NCBI GenBank assembly: GCA_016213845.1
Contig: JACQZN010000031.1
Span: forward strand, 62,001 to 126,000
Source of the DNA: Candidatus Wallbacteria bacterium
Lineage (GTDB): Bacteria > Muiribacteriota > UBA6191 > JACPRK01
Direction: 5' to 3'
Length of the DNA stretch: 64,000 nt
Each line of letters starts with the position of its first letter. Position 1 is the stretch's first letter. Below the pieces are notes generated by a model that worked only from the letters and a program-made list of their open reading frames with translations, ran no database searches and had not been told where the DNA came from. Shown one piece after another: positions 19,368-29,200 of the stretch. The translations under genes and the position numbers were made by a program.

Positions 19368-20582
19368 CTAGCCGAGCACCTTCTTGGCGCGAGTCACCAG
19401 GGAGGCGACGTCGAGGCCGTGAGGGCAGGCCCGGGCTGCGGCTTCTAGCTCGGAGGCGTGGAATTCGCGCAAGGGTGCGGGCAGCTCGCGGAAGAGCCTT
19501 CGGGCCCTCTCGAGCTCCCCGTACTCATCGTGGTACATCAGGAAGCGCAGCGTGTCGGCGACGGCCACGGGCCTGGGCAATCCGGCCGTGCAGACGTGGT
19601 TGCAGCCTCGGCAGTAGCTCGCGGAGGTCTCCTGAGCGTAGCGGCGCAGCTCGTCGAGCTCCAGCGCCCCCAGCTTCGTCAGGTCCTTGGCGGCGCCGAC
19701 GTTTTGATCCAGCTGCTGGACGTTCTTCATCTCGCTGACGGCGGCATCGATGCGCTGGTCCTCCCAGACTGCCTTGAGCACGGCCGGGTGCTTCTGGAAG
19801 CCCTTCACCTGGAAGGCGTCGACCTTGTTCTGGAAGGAAAAGGCGCTGCCCTGCGTCTTCATCGCGATCAGCCCGATGCTGGCGCGCTTGGCGGCGTCCA
19901 TCGCCCGGTTGAGCTCCGAGTCGCCGTAGGCCCGGAAGTTGTACTTGAACATGATGGCCTCGATCCAGCCGAGCTTCGAGGCGTGCTCGAGCGCCTCGGC
20001 CACGTTCGGCGAGTGCGTCGAGAATCCGAAAAAGCGGATGCGCCCCTCGCGCTTGAGGCGGTCGACGGTCTGCCGCATCTCGCCATCCAGCGCCTCCATC
20101 CGGCTCAGGTTGTGGAGAAAGAAGAGATCGACATAGTCGGTCTTCAGGCGCCCCAGGCTGGTCTTCAGCGAGTTCTCCATCGCCCGCGGGTCCTGGGGAC
20201 AGGACTTGGTCGTCAGCCAGATGTTCTTCCGAAGGCCTGTCTTCTCGAGGAAGTTGCCGATGGTCAGCTCGCTTCTGCCGCCGCCGTAGCAATCGGCGGT
20301 GTCGAAGTAGGTGACGCCCTGTTCGTAGGCCGTCTTGAGCAGCCGCATGTCGAAGTCCATCGCCGTTCCCAACAGCAGCCGAGGAACGCGCTGGCCCGTC
20401 TTGCCGAGGATGTTGGCCGGCAGCCCGGCGGCCGGGGCAGGCGCCGATCCCAGGCCGGCCTCCAGCGCCGGTTTGGCCGGGAAGGCGAATGCGTCGCGCG
20501 CGGCGGCACCCAGCGCCGCGGCGGTTGTCCCAGCAACGGCGGTCTTCAGGAACTTGCGGCGTCCAATCGAGTGGTGAGACAC
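19368..20582 (-). CDS. Tat-exported aldo/keto reductase with C-terminal Fe-S-type cysteines
   Basis: The 404-aa product starts with a twin-arginine signal (GRRKFLKTAVAG at 8-19). The aldo/keto reductase barrel carries the tetrad: Asp and Tyr in DTADCYGGG near 96, Lys in LTTKSCP, and His in LFFLHNL. After the barrel comes YCRGCNHVC near 321-329 and a further Cys in ACPHGLD near 386, a pattern of ferredoxin-like clusters found in a subset of bacterial reductases. Tat export suggests that a cofactor is inserted before export. It is the last gene of a five-gene operon and follows the polyferredoxin gene by 19 bp, suggesting that electrons come from that protein rather than only from NADPH. The partner and substrate are unknown. 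Confidence 0.88.
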   Translation of the reverse strand: MSHHSIGRRKFLKTAVAGTTAAALGAAARDAFAFPAKPALEAGLGSAPAPAAGLPANILGKTGQRVPRLLLGTAMDFDMRLLKTAYEQGVTYFDTADCYGGGRSELTIGNFLEKTGLRKNIWLTTKSCPQDPRAMENSLKTSLGRLKTDYVDLFFLHNLSRMEALDGEMRQTVDRLKREGRIRFFGFSTHSPNVAEALEHASKLGWIEAIMFKYNFRAYGDSELNRAMDAAKRASIGLIAMKTQGSAFSFQNKVDAFQVKGFQKHPAVLKAVWEDQRIDAAVSEMKNVQQLDQNVGAAKDLTKLGALELDELRRYAQETSASYCRGCNHVCTAGLPRPVAVADTLRFLMYHDEYGELERARRLFRELPAPLREFHASELEAAARACPHGLDVASLVTRAKKVLG

Positions 20583-20601
20583 GGGGGCCTCCTTCGGCGG
20601 G

Positions 20602-22272
20602 TCAACAATGACTCTTGGGCGGGGGGACCATCGGCAGGCGGCTCTTCAAGAGCAGCGAGCGGCCTTTGGAGCGAGTCTCTCCGACGGCAGTCACGTAGAT
20701 GGCGCGGCTGTCGGACACCGGACATTCATGTTCGCAGATACCGCATCCAATGCAAAGCTCCGGGCGCACGAACGGCTTGCGCAAGAGCACCTTCTTGCCG
20801 TCCCAGCGCACGATCTCCTCGTCGTAGGCGCCGATCGCCTTGGGGGAGGTCGGGCAGACCTCCTCGCAGACCACGCACGGCGTCTCCATCGCCCACGGCA
20901 GGCAGCGGCTCTTGTCGACGAAGGCCGTGCCCACCTTCACGGGGCCGGCCTCCTGGTGCGGCGGCAGACCCAGCTTCTTCTCGATGGGGATCGGTAGGAT
21001 GGCTCCCGTCGGGCAGACCTGGCCGCAGAGTGTGCAGTTGAGCTCGCAGTACCCGCTGCGCATGTCCATGATGGGGGTCCAGAATCCCTCGAAGCCGGCC
21101 TGGAAGAGCGCCGGCTGCAGCACGTTCGTGGGACAGACGCGGATGCACTGCTCGCACTTGATGCAGCGGTCGAGGAACTCGCGCTCGTCGGGCGAGCCCG
21201 GCGGCCGGATCACCTTCGGGTCGAAGTGGCGGTCCCGCGTGGCACCCGAGACCCGGGCGAACGCGGCGGTGAACGCGGCGGCGACGGCGCCGAAGACCAG
21301 CCGGCGCCGGGACGTGTCGACGTGCTCGACGCCGCTCTCCTTGGGCGGCATGAAGCGGAAAGCCAGCGCGTCTTCCGGACAGTCCTCGATGCAGTTCATG
21401 CAGGCGAAGCACTCGCTCTGGCGGAGCAGCATGTGCGGGTCGCTCGCCCCCTCGCAGTGCATCAGGCAGAGGTCGCAATTCGTGCACTTCTGCGGGTTAC
21501 GGTCGATGCGCCAGAGGGCGAAGCGGCCGAACACTCCCAGCAGCGCCCCGAGCGGGCAGAGCGTGCGGCAGAAGAACCGGGGGATGATCAGGTTCGCCGC
21601 CAGGAGCGCCAGCATCATCCATCCCACCAGCACCGCCGACGTGAAGAGCCGCGGCTCCTTGGTGCCGGGCGAGGCCAACAGCCACCCAGGTAGCCAGGGA
21701 GCCACCTGTCTCACGCGTTCGGCCGCGACGTCCCAGCTCGGGGCGAAAGCCGTCGTGAACGAGCGATACATCAGGCAGATCGGGTCGAGCAGTCCGATCT
21801 GCAGGGAGCCGAAGAGCGCCATCACCAGAAACCACGCCAGCAGCACGTACTTCGTCCGGAAGAGCGGCCGGTACCGGTTGGCGTCCAGCCGGTCCTTCCC
21901 CGTGATCTTGGCGAAGAGCCAGCCGATCGACTGGTGCAGCGTTCCGTACGGACACATCCAGTTGCAGAACCACCGCCCGAGCACCAGTGTCGGCACCAGC
22001 ACCCAGAGCGACCAGATCAGGTTGCGGTAGATCGTCCCGGTGGAGAGGCCGGTCGCCAGCGCTACCAGCGGATCGACCTCCAGGAAGAGCGAGACAGGGT
22101 AGCCGCCGAGCCTGCTGAACCAGGTCACGCCGGCCAGGTAGATGAAGAGCGCGAAGAAGAATGCCTGAGAGAGGATGCGAACGTCGGTGATGCGCATCGA
22201 CAGGCGACGCGTGTAGGGCTTGGGAGGGCGCGTCGGTCTGGGGACGTCCGCGGCCGGCGAGGGAGCGCTCAT
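20602..22272 (-). CDS. NapH-like membrane polyferredoxin
   Basis: The 556-aa protein has about five N-terminal membrane helices with two CxxxCP motifs ([18 protein letters not shown]), as in NapH/NosR/CcoG-type quinol-ferredoxin proteins. At least four further [4Fe-4S] cysteine groups follow: [35 protein letters not shown] and [12 protein letters not shown], with extra CTLCGQVCP and [10 protein letters not shown] second hydrophobic stretch ([15 protein letters not shown]) splits the soluble part. ATG at 22272 overlaps the end of the DUF362 gene by 4 bp (ATGA), which fixes the start although the frame stays open upstream. The likely role is passing electrons from the membrane quinone pool to periplasmic partners such as the downstream Tat-exported reductase; that link is inferred. 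Confidence 0.88.
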   Translation of the reverse strand: MSAPSPAADVPRPTRPPKPYTRRLSMRITDVRILSQAFFFALFIYLAGVTWFSRLGGYPVSLFLEVDPLVALATGLSTGTIYRNLIWSLWVLVPTLVLGRWFCNWMCPYGTLHQSIGWLFAKITGKDRLDANRYRPLFRTKYVLLAWFLVMALFGSLQIGLLDPICLMYRSFTTAFAPSWDVAAERVRQVAPWLPGWLLASPGTKEPRLFTSAVLVGWMMLALLAANLIIPRFFCRTLCPLGALLGVFGRFALWRIDRNPQKCTNCDLCLMHCEGASDPHMLLRQSECFACMNCIEDCPEDALAFRFMPPKESGVEHVDTSRRRLVFGAVAAAFTAAFARVSGATRDRHFDPKVIRPPGSPDEREFLDRCIKCEQCIRVCPTNVLQPALFQAGFEGFWTPIMDMRSGYCELNCTLCGQVCPTGAILPIPIEKKLGLPPHQEAGPVKVGTAFVDKSRCLPWAMETPCVVCEEVCPTSPKAIGAYDEEIVRWDGKKVLLRKPFVRPELCIGCGICEHECPVSDSRAIYVTAVGETRSKGRSLLLKSRLPMVPPPKSHC

Positions 22273-23354
22273 ACGGTCAGCTCCCGCATCGGCACCGAGC
22301 GCCAGTTCCTGTTGCCGGCGCCGCGCTTCTCGGCCAGCTCGAGGTACGGCAATTTCTGGGGATCGCGCCCCAGCAGCGTCTCGTAGCCGTAGGCGTCGGC
22401 CGCGCACTGGTCCGTCGCTAGCACCAGCGTGTCCATCCGCTTCACATCGGACAGACTTCCTCCGGTGGGTCCATTGCGCATCATCACGCGCGTCGCGTCG
22501 AGAACGACCAGCGTCGGCCGGATCATCATCGCAAGCTCGCTGACGATGTCGTGAATCCGCTGGTGGAACTGGTTGCGCCGTCCGCCCAGCAGCCCGTACC
22601 AGTTCTTCATCGTCATGGAGGCGCTGCAGAGGTTGTGGTCCTTGAGGGGCGAGATCCCGACCACGCGGGTCGCGTCCGCGAACGGTCGATAGAACATCGG
22701 CCAGCGAGCGATCAGCTCGGCCCCGGGCACCTCCAGCGTCCGGAAGTGGACCGGGTCCGGCAGGATCAGCCGCGCGCCGGCCTCGCCCGCGGCCCGGGCA
22801 ATCCCGCTGCGGTGGAAGCACCCTTCCGGCGAGTTGATCGGGTTGTCGAGCACGCGAACCTCTGAAGCGCCCTCGGCACGGAACAGCCGCACCGCGGCAG
22901 CGAGCACGTCCGGGCTGGTGGTCGCCCCGAGCGCCGGCGAGCGGTCGAAGGCGACGTTCGGCTTGACGATGACACGGTCGCCCGCCGAGACGAAGCGCCC
23001 GATGCCGCCCAGCGCGTCGAGCCCGGCCCTCAACATCGCCAGCGCGTCGGTGCCGTGCACGACGACCAGCTTCGGAAGGCCAGCTTTCTCGGCCACCGCG
23101 AATCCGCCCTCCGGCAGCCGGACGACTTCGGGACGCTCCAGGGCACCCTCGCCCAGCGGGTCACGCATCGCGGCCCAGGCAGCCCCGAATCCCGCCGCTG
23201 CCAGGCCCAGCTTCGCTGCGCGCGCCAGCACCTCGCGGCGACTGGCCAGGCGCGGCACGCCCGGAGGGTACGCCAACCGCTGAGCCGCGTCGCCCACGTG
23301 GCCCTGGCGTGGGGTCTCCAGCGGGGCCAACGGGTCCTGCCAGCGTCGGCTCAC
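22269..23354 (-). CDS. DUF362 family protein with Tat-type signal
   Basis: The GTG at 23354 is chosen as start: it lies 34 bp after the preceding gene, has GGGAG upstream and avoids the 74-bp overlap an upstream ATG would cause. The product has 361 aa. A twin-arginine stretch ([19 protein letters not shown], about residues 36-54) sits unusually far from the N-terminus. The DUF362 domain follows: [21 protein letters not shown], and [10 protein letters not shown] with a downstream His-rich segment. DUF362 proteins are often paired with [4Fe-4S] proteins, and here the next gene, overlapping by 4 bp, encodes a polyferredoxin. The biochemical activity of the family is poorly defined. The start is the least certain point. 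Confidence 0.8.
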   Translation of the reverse strand: MSRRWQDPLAPLETPRQGHVGDAAQRLAYPPGVPRLASRREVLARAAKLGLAAAGFGAAWAAMRDPLGEGALERPEVVRLPEGGFAVAEKAGLPKLVVVHGTDALAMLRAGLDALGGIGRFVSAGDRVIVKPNVAFDRSPALGATTSPDVLAAAVRLFRAEGASEVRVLDNPINSPEGCFHRSGIARAAGEAGARLILPDPVHFRTLEVPGAELIARWPMFYRPFADATRVVGISPLKDHNLCSASMTMKNWYGLLGGRRNQFHQRIHDIVSELAMMIRPTLVVLDATRVMMRNGPTGGSLSDVKRMDTLVLATDQCAADAYGYETLLGRDPQKLPYLELAEKRGAGNRNWRSVPMRELTV

Positions 23355-23388
23355 GGTCGCCCAGTCTCCCGGTAACGCGTCGAAACGT

Positions 23389-24561
23389 TCACGGTGCCAG
23401 TCCTTTCTCCAGACGCGAGACGACCCTTGCAGCCGCCGCCGAATCTGCCGCTTCGGTGGCACCGCCCACGAATCGTCCCTTCAAGAATGCCCACTCCCAA
23501 GTATTCAGCAGCCGGTCGCGCACCGCAACCGCGCCGGGTGGCGAGCCCGGAAAGGCCGCCTGGCCAGCTGCGTCCCCCTGGGAACGCAGATAGGCCGAGT
23601 ACTTCGTGAAGACTTCGCGAGCCGCGGCCTCGTCCTTCGCCGGGAAGAGGAAGACTCGGACCTGGGCCTGCCCCTCGCGCACATCGCCCGAGTAGAGCCC
23701 GGCGAAGTACTCCATCCCCAGGCCGTTCTCCGCCTGGTAGCGAAGCGTAGCGGGGTCAGCGCCCAGATCGATCAGCGGGTTATCGGACGCGGTCCAGGCC
23801 TCGGGGGAACGAGACTCGCGGGCAGGTGAGGCGGGCACAGTCGGGGGGCGGGCACCGACAAGCTCAGCCTGAGCGGAACCGGGTGCGACGGGGGTGGGCT
23901 GAGCGGGGCCGGGGCGGGCCAGCGCGTCGAGCCGCGTGAGCACGCCGCGCGCGGCGGCCGTCACCCGGGCCGAGGACTCGCTGCCCAGCACCCGGACGTA
24001 GTAGGCCTCGCGGACGGCGTAGAGACCGTTCGGCAGTTCGGCCAGGCCCGCAGCGGAGCCGCCCGCAGCCGCGCCCTGTCGCTCCGTCGAGAACACGCCG
24101 AAGGCATCGCGCGGGGTCGCCTGCAGGAAGATCTCGACGTCCACCGTCGCCTCGGGAGAAGTCGTGGAAACGTAGGTCGCAGTCCAGAGCTTGCGGAACC
24201 CGTAGGACTTGTAGAGCCCCTCGCGGCCGTCGATCTTCTCGTAAAGGTTTTCAGGGCCGAAGGACGAGACCGCGCCGTCGCGCCGGAAGGCGGCTCCCAG
24301 CAGGTCGTCGGAGAGCAGGGCAGCAGCCGGTTCGCCCTCCGCCACGCCCGCGATGCTGGCCACCGGGCGGCGGTAGAGCGTCTGCTCGCGGTTGGTCGCG
24401 GCCAGCGCGGACTCCTTGAGGCGGAAGAGATCCTCGTCGACCTGGCCTCCCCGGTGCCTCACCCAGAGCGCGATTGCGCCCAGGGCGGCAAGAAGCGCGA
24501 CACAGAGGGTCCTCTCGACGGGACCGACCCGAACGCGGACGCTGCGCCGGTAGAAGAGCAT
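23389..24561 (-). CDS. DUF6599 family membrane-anchored protein
   Basis: The 390-aa protein begins with an N-terminal membrane anchor (TLCVALLAALGAIALWV, about 18-34) and is otherwise predicted to be outside the cytoplasm. Residues about 95-170 carry the DUF6599-like pattern ENLYEKIDGREGLYKSYGF, then VDVEIFLQATPRDAFGVFSTER. A Pro/Ala/Val linker at about 215-250 leads to a second, related-looking half (LRYQAENGLGMEYFAGLY, with AAREVFTKY), so the protein may be an internal duplication. DUF6599 has no known activity. It sits 4 bp after the HEAT-like gene and before the DUF362 gene in the five-gene redox operon. Confidence 0.72.
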   Translation of the reverse strand: MLFYRRSVRVRVGPVERTLCVALLAALGAIALWVRHRGGQVDEDLFRLKESALAATNREQTLYRRPVASIAGVAEGEPAAALLSDDLLGAAFRRDGAVSSFGPENLYEKIDGREGLYKSYGFRKLWTATYVSTTSPEATVDVEIFLQATPRDAFGVFSTERQGAAAGGSAAGLAELPNGLYAVREAYYVRVLGSESSARVTAAARGVLTRLDALARPGPAQPTPVAPGSAQAELVGARPPTVPASPARESRSPEAWTASDNPLIDLGADPATLRYQAENGLGMEYFAGLYSGDVREGQAQVRVFLFPAKDEAAAREVFTKYSAYLRSQGDAAGQAAFPGSPPGAVAVRDRLLNTWEWAFLKGRFVGGATEAADSAAAARVVSRLEKGLAP

Positions 24562-24565
24562 CGGC

Positions 24566-25435
24566 TCAGTTGGGAGCCCAGCGCAAGGCGGCGATCGTCT
24601 GCTGGAGCAAGCGGGGCTCGAGGGCCTTGGGCGTCGCTGCGTCGAGCCGGGTCGCCAGCGCGGCGCGCGCCTCGAGCCCGGCAGTCGAGCCGAGCAGGGC
24701 CTGAGCCGACCAGGCGCGCGAGTCGGGGGACTCGTGGGTGAGCAGCCTGCCGGTCAAGAAATCGGAGTCGGAGGGCCCGCTGAATCCTAGGGCAAGGTGA
24801 AGCGCCCGCCGGACGTCGGGAGCGAGGCTCGGGTCATCGAGGCGGTTCCGGATTGTCTCGAGACAGCCGGCCGGGAGCGCGCCGGTCACGGCTAGAGCCA
24901 CCAGCCGCTCGAGCGCGGCGCGGTCCGGAGCGCCGGAGGCAGGGATGCAGCCCCCGGGTCCGCCCGCCAGTACGAGCCGGGCGGCCGTCTGCTTGAGACG
25001 CTGGTCGGCCGCGGTGATCGGCTGCCGCGTGGCACAGTCGGCGGCCAGGTCCAGCTCGGGAAGCGCCGCCGCCAGATCCAGCGGCTGGCCCGCCGCGGCG
25101 CGCGCAGTCAGCGCCTGGTAGGCTTCCTCGGAGCCTTCCTGCATCAGCAGCCATAGCACGGCCACCCCGCGGTCCTTCGGCAGCGTCGAGGCGCGCCGCA
25201 CGAGCTCAGGCCTGTCTACCGGGGGGACGTCGGGCAACGCAGGGAGCGCCGAGGAAACCCCCTTGGGGCCCGTCGCCTGGCTCCACCACTGGCTTCCCGA
25301 CACGGGCTTGTGCCTGGGCCGAAACGCCCAGAGCGCCACCGACGCCACGCGCCAGCGGCCGATCCAGATCCCCGCCACCAGGGCCAGCCCGATTCCCCAG
25401 ATCGCCAGCCGCCGCTTCGTCAGAAATGTCCTCAT
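24566..25435 (-). CDS. Membrane-anchored HEAT-like hypothetical protein
   Basis: This is the first gene of the five-gene minus-strand operon. The 289-aa product has one N-terminal membrane helix (LAIWGIGLALVAGIWIG, about 10-26) followed by a soluble Ala/Leu-rich helical region with repeats that look like short HEAT/ARM units (DVRRALHLALGFSG, SRAWSAQALLGS, LEARAALATRL). No catalytic motif was found. It may be a scaffold for the redox proteins encoded downstream. ATG at 25435 lacks a textbook ribosome binding site. Confidence 0.65.
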   Translation of the reverse strand: MRTFLTKRRLAIWGIGLALVAGIWIGRWRVASVALWAFRPRHKPVSGSQWWSQATGPKGVSSALPALPDVPPVDRPELVRRASTLPKDRGVAVLWLLMQEGSEEAYQALTARAAAGQPLDLAAALPELDLAADCATRQPITAADQRLKQTAARLVLAGGPGGCIPASGAPDRAALERLVALAVTGALPAGCLETIRNRLDDPSLAPDVRRALHLALGFSGPSDSDFLTGRLLTHESPDSRAWSAQALLGSTAGLEARAALATRLDAATPKALEPRLLQQTIAALRWAPN

Positions 25436-25573
25436 CGCGCCTCACCGCCACTCTACGCGCCTGGGGTCTCGCAGGCAACCGGCGCGAGGAATTCCCTCGA
25501 CCGGCTGGAGCCGACGTCTCGCAGGGCTTAAGCTGGCGGCGTCACGCCAGTCCCGGAAGGAAGGTGCTCCTCG

Positions 25574-25996
25574 ATGGACATGTCCGCAGAATTTCGACTG
25601 CCCGGCTCGCGATGGAAGTGCGCGGGACTCCTTGCGCTGACCGTGCTCTACGTGCCGGCGGGGATCGCTCACTTCGTGAGGCCGGAATTCTACCTGGCGA
25701 TAATGCCGCCCTATCTGCCGTGGCCGCTGGCGCTGGTCTACGTGAGCGGCGTGGCCGAGATCGCGGGCGGACTGGGGGTGCTTGCAATCCGCACGCGCCG
25801 CTGGGCAGGGCTGGGACTGGCCGCGCTGCTGCTGGCCGTGATGCCCGCCAACATTCATATGGCGACCCACCCCGAAGCGTACGCAACGCTCGCCCCCGGT
25901 TGGGCGCTCTACGTGAGGCTGCCGATTCAGCTCGTGCTGATCGGCTGGGCGCTCTGGGCGACGAATCCCGACCCGCCGTCCGCTCCCGGGCGATGA
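25574..25996 (+). CDS. DoxX/MauE-like small membrane protein
   Basis: The 140-aa protein has four predicted membrane helices with the DoxX-like features GIAHFVRPEFYLAIMPPYLPW at the first helix-loop (about 30-50) and SGVAEIAGGLGVL in the second. DoxX-family proteins are linked to redox or quinone-related membrane functions, but the role of this branch is unknown. ATG at 25574 has GGAAGGAAGG upstream. It is divergent from the redox operon and 16 bp upstream of a small Cys-containing gene. Confidence 0.8.
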   Translation: MDMSAEFRLPGSRWKCAGLLALTVLYVPAGIAHFVRPEFYLAIMPPYLPWPLALVYVSGVAEIAGGLGVLAIRTRRWAGLGLAALLLAVMPANIHMATHPEAYATLAPGWALYVRLPIQLVLIGWALWATNPDPPSAPGR

Positions 25997-26012
25997 GCCG
26001 GACCCAATCCCC

Positions 26013-26213
26013 GTGACCCGAGCGCCTCGCACGCTGCCGTTTCCGGAGTCGATCTGCCACGCCTGCGCGGCGCCCCCGCGCTACGTCGCGACGCCCACGA
26101 GCGTCTTCATCCTCTGTCCGCTGATGGCCGAGAAGTACCCGCGGCAGCCGGTCCTCTCGTGTCCGAAGTTCCGACCAGCGGAACCCCGTCCCCGTGGCGG
26201 CGAGACCGGGTGA
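26013..26213 (+). CDS. Small Cys-containing protein, 66 aa
   Basis: The frame starts with GTG at 26013. The product contains CHAC (16-19), a single Cys in ILCPLMAEKYP near 35, and LSCPKF near 50, a four-cysteine pattern that could bind zinc or a cluster. I recall similar small conserved proteins with an ICHxCAAPPR motif, without known function. It lies between the DoxX-like and lhr genes, and its stop codon is 3 bp before the putative -10 element of lhr. Confidence 0.6.
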   Translation: MTRAPRTLPFPESICHACAAPPRYVATPTSVFILCPLMAEKYPRQPVLSCPKFRPAEPRPRGGETG

Positions 26214-26216
26214 GTG

Positions 26217-26222
26217 TATAAT
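26217..26222 (+). promoter_or_regulatory. TATAAT -10 element for a leaderless lhr transcript
   Basis: A perfect TATAAT is followed by six bases and then the ATG at 26229, so transcription would start at or next to the start codon. No ribosome binding site precedes the ATG. A clear -35 was not seen. Confidence 0.5.
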
Positions 26223-26228
26223 GCGTGT

Positions 26229-29200
26229 ATGCCCGCCAAGCTCGAGGCGATCTTCCACCCGCTGACCGCATCCTGGTTCCTCGAGCGTTTCGGCGCGCCG
26301 ACGGCGCCCCAGGCAGAGGCCTGGCCGCTCATCGCCCGTCGCCAGGACACCCTGGTCTGCGCGCCGACCGGGTCGGGCAAGACGCTGGCAGCCTTTCTGG
26401 CCGCAATCGACGAGCTGCTCCGCGAGTCTCTCGGCGGAACTCTGGGCGAGGAGACGCGCGTCGTTTACGTCTCCCCGCTCAAGGCGCTCTCCAACGACGT
26501 TCAACGAAATCTCGAGGAGCCGCTGGAGGGCATCTCGGAGCTTGCCGCCGCGTCCGGGTTCGACAGACCGCAGCTGCGCGCCCTGGTCCGCACGGGCGAC
26601 ACCCCCGCACGCGAGCGGCAGGCGATGTCGCACCGCCCCCCTCACATTCTGGTGACCACGCCCGAGTCGCTCTACCTCCTTCTGACTTCGGCTCGCGGCC
26701 GCGAGAGTCTGCGGACCGTTCGAACGGTCATCGTCGACGAGATCCACGCGCTGGTCCGTGACAAGCGAGGGGCGCATCTGGCGCTCTCGCTGGAGCGGCT
26801 GGAATCGCTCTGTGCCTCGCCGCCAGCTCGTATCGGGCTGTCGGCGACCGTGCGTCCGGCCGAGGAAGTCGCCCGCTTCTTGATCGGAGCCGGCCGCCAG
26901 GAGTGCGCCGTTGTCGACCGCGGCCACGGCCGCGACCTGGACCTGGGAGTGGAGGTCCCGCCGAGCGAGCTCGCCGCCGTCTGCACGCACGAGCAGTGGG
27001 GCGAGGTGTACGCGATGCTGGCCGAGACCATCCGCCAGCACCGCAGCACGCTCGTCTTCGTCAACACACGCCGCATGGCCGAGCGCGTGGGGCACCAGCT
27101 CCAGGCTCTGCTGGGCGCCGACGCCGTGGCCAGCCACCACGGCAGCCTCTCGCGTGATCGCCGGCTGGACGCCGAGGAGCGGCTGAAGCGCGGCGCGCTG
27201 AAGGCGATCGTCGCCACGGCTTCGCTGGAGCTGGGGATCGACATCGGCTACATCGACCTCGTCTGCCAGATCGGCGCCCCCAGGTCGATCTCAGGCCTTC
27301 TGCAGCGAGTGGGCCGCTCGGGTCACTCGCTCGGAAAGGTGCCGAAGGGTCGATTGTATCCGTTGACTCGGGATGAGCTGATGGACTGCCTGGCGGCGAT
27401 ACGGGCCGTGCGGCGAGGCGTGCTCGATCGGATCGAGATCCCCGAGGGCCCGCTCGACATCCTGGCCCAGCAAGCCGTCGCCGAGCTCGCCGGCGGCGAC
27501 CGCTCCGAGGATGAGCTCTACACGCTCTTCCGGCGCGCGTTCCCTTACCGGCAGCTGGCCCGCGCGGACTTCGACGCCGTGATCCGGATGATGAGCGACG
27601 GCATCGCCCCAGGCAAGCGGTCCGGCGCGCTGCTGCACCGTGATGCCGTGAACGGCCGGCTGCGCGCCCGGCGGGCCGCCCGAATCGTGGCGCTCACCTC
27701 CGGAGGCGCCATCCCGGAGAACGCCGACTATCGCGTCGTCACTGCCGGCGACGGCACGTTCGTCGGAACCGTCAACGAGGACTTCGCCGTCGAAAGCCTC
27801 GCAGGCGACGTCTTTCTTCTGGGCAACGCGTCATGGAGAATCCGTCACGTCCGCGCTGGGCAGGTCGTTGTGGACGATGCCCAGGGAGCTCCGGCCACCG
27901 TCCCTTTCTGGCTGGGCGAGGCCCCGGCCCGCACCAGGGAGCTCTCCGCCGAGCTGGCCGGCTTGCGCGAGGAGCTGGCAGCCCGGCTCGCCGAAGCAGA
28001 GGAGGACGCCTCGGCGGTGCGTTGGCTTGGCGCCGAGTGCGGAGCCGGCGAGAGCCCGGCGCGCCAGGCGGCGCGCTATGCGCGCGCACAGCTCGTCGCT
28101 ACAGGATTTCTTCCCAGCGCGCGACAGCTCCTCTTCGAGCGGTTCTTCGACGAGTCGGGCGGCATGCAGCTCGTGGTCCATTCGCCCTTGGGAGGCCGCG
28201 TCAACCGGGCCTGGGGTCTGGCGATGCGCAAGCGCTTCTGCAGGAGCTATGACTTCGAGCTCCAGGCGGCCGCTACGGACAACGGCGTTCTGCTCTCGAT
28301 GGGGCCGCAGCACTCCGCAAACCCCGCGGAGCTCACCCGGCTGGTGGCCTCGCACCACGCGCGAGAGACACTCGTCCAGGCGCTGTTGGCCGCCCCGATG
28401 TTCCAGACCCGCTGGCGCTGGAACGCCACCCGGGCTCTGGCCGTCCTCCGGCAGGAGCGAGGCAAGAAGGTGCCTCCGCCGCTGCAGCGATTTCGCTCCG
28501 ACGATCTCCTGACGGCCGTCTTCCCCTTGCAGACCGCTTGCTTCGAAAACCGTCCGCCCGACGTCCCGGTCCCGGCTCACCCGCTGGTGCGCCAGACAGT
28601 CGCCGACTGCCTCCATGAGGCGATGGATGTCGATGGCTGGGTCGAGCTGCTGCGCGCCGTCGAGTCGGGCGCAGTCGAGCTCGTCGCCCGCGACACGACC
28701 GAGCCCTCGCCCTTTGCCCACGAGATTCTCAACTCGATGCCATACACTTTCCTCGACGATGCGCCGCTCGAGGAGCGCCGCGCCCGCGCCGTCGCCGTGC
28801 GCCGCACGCTCACGGTCGAGACCGCCCGCGACCTGGGAGAGCTCGATCCCAGGGCCATCGAACGAGTCGTCTCCGAGGCCTGGCCGCTGGTGCGCGATGC
28901 CGACGAGCTTCACGACGCGTTGCTTTCGGCCGGCGCTCTCCCGGAAGTGGAGTGCTCGGACTGGAGACAGTGGCTGGATGAATTGACTCGGCAGCGGCGC
29001 GCCGCCCGGGTCGAGACCGCGGGGGGCTGGCTCTGGGTATCAGCCGAGAAGTGGTCCGCCCTCGAGCCGGCCTTCCCCGGCTCGCGGCCTCTGACGCCCC
29101 TGGGGGAGGTTCCGGTCGAAGGCGACGGCTCCCGGTCCGCCGCGGTTCTGACCCTGGCGCGGGGCCGGCTGGAGTTGAAGGGGCCGCAGCGTCCCGCCGA

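Noticed and set aside
20602-22821. Extending the polyferredoxin upstream to 22821
   Set aside because: The extra 180 residues are out-of-frame reading of the DUF362 gene; the ATG at 22272 overlaps the DUF362 stop by 4 bp and starts a normal protein.
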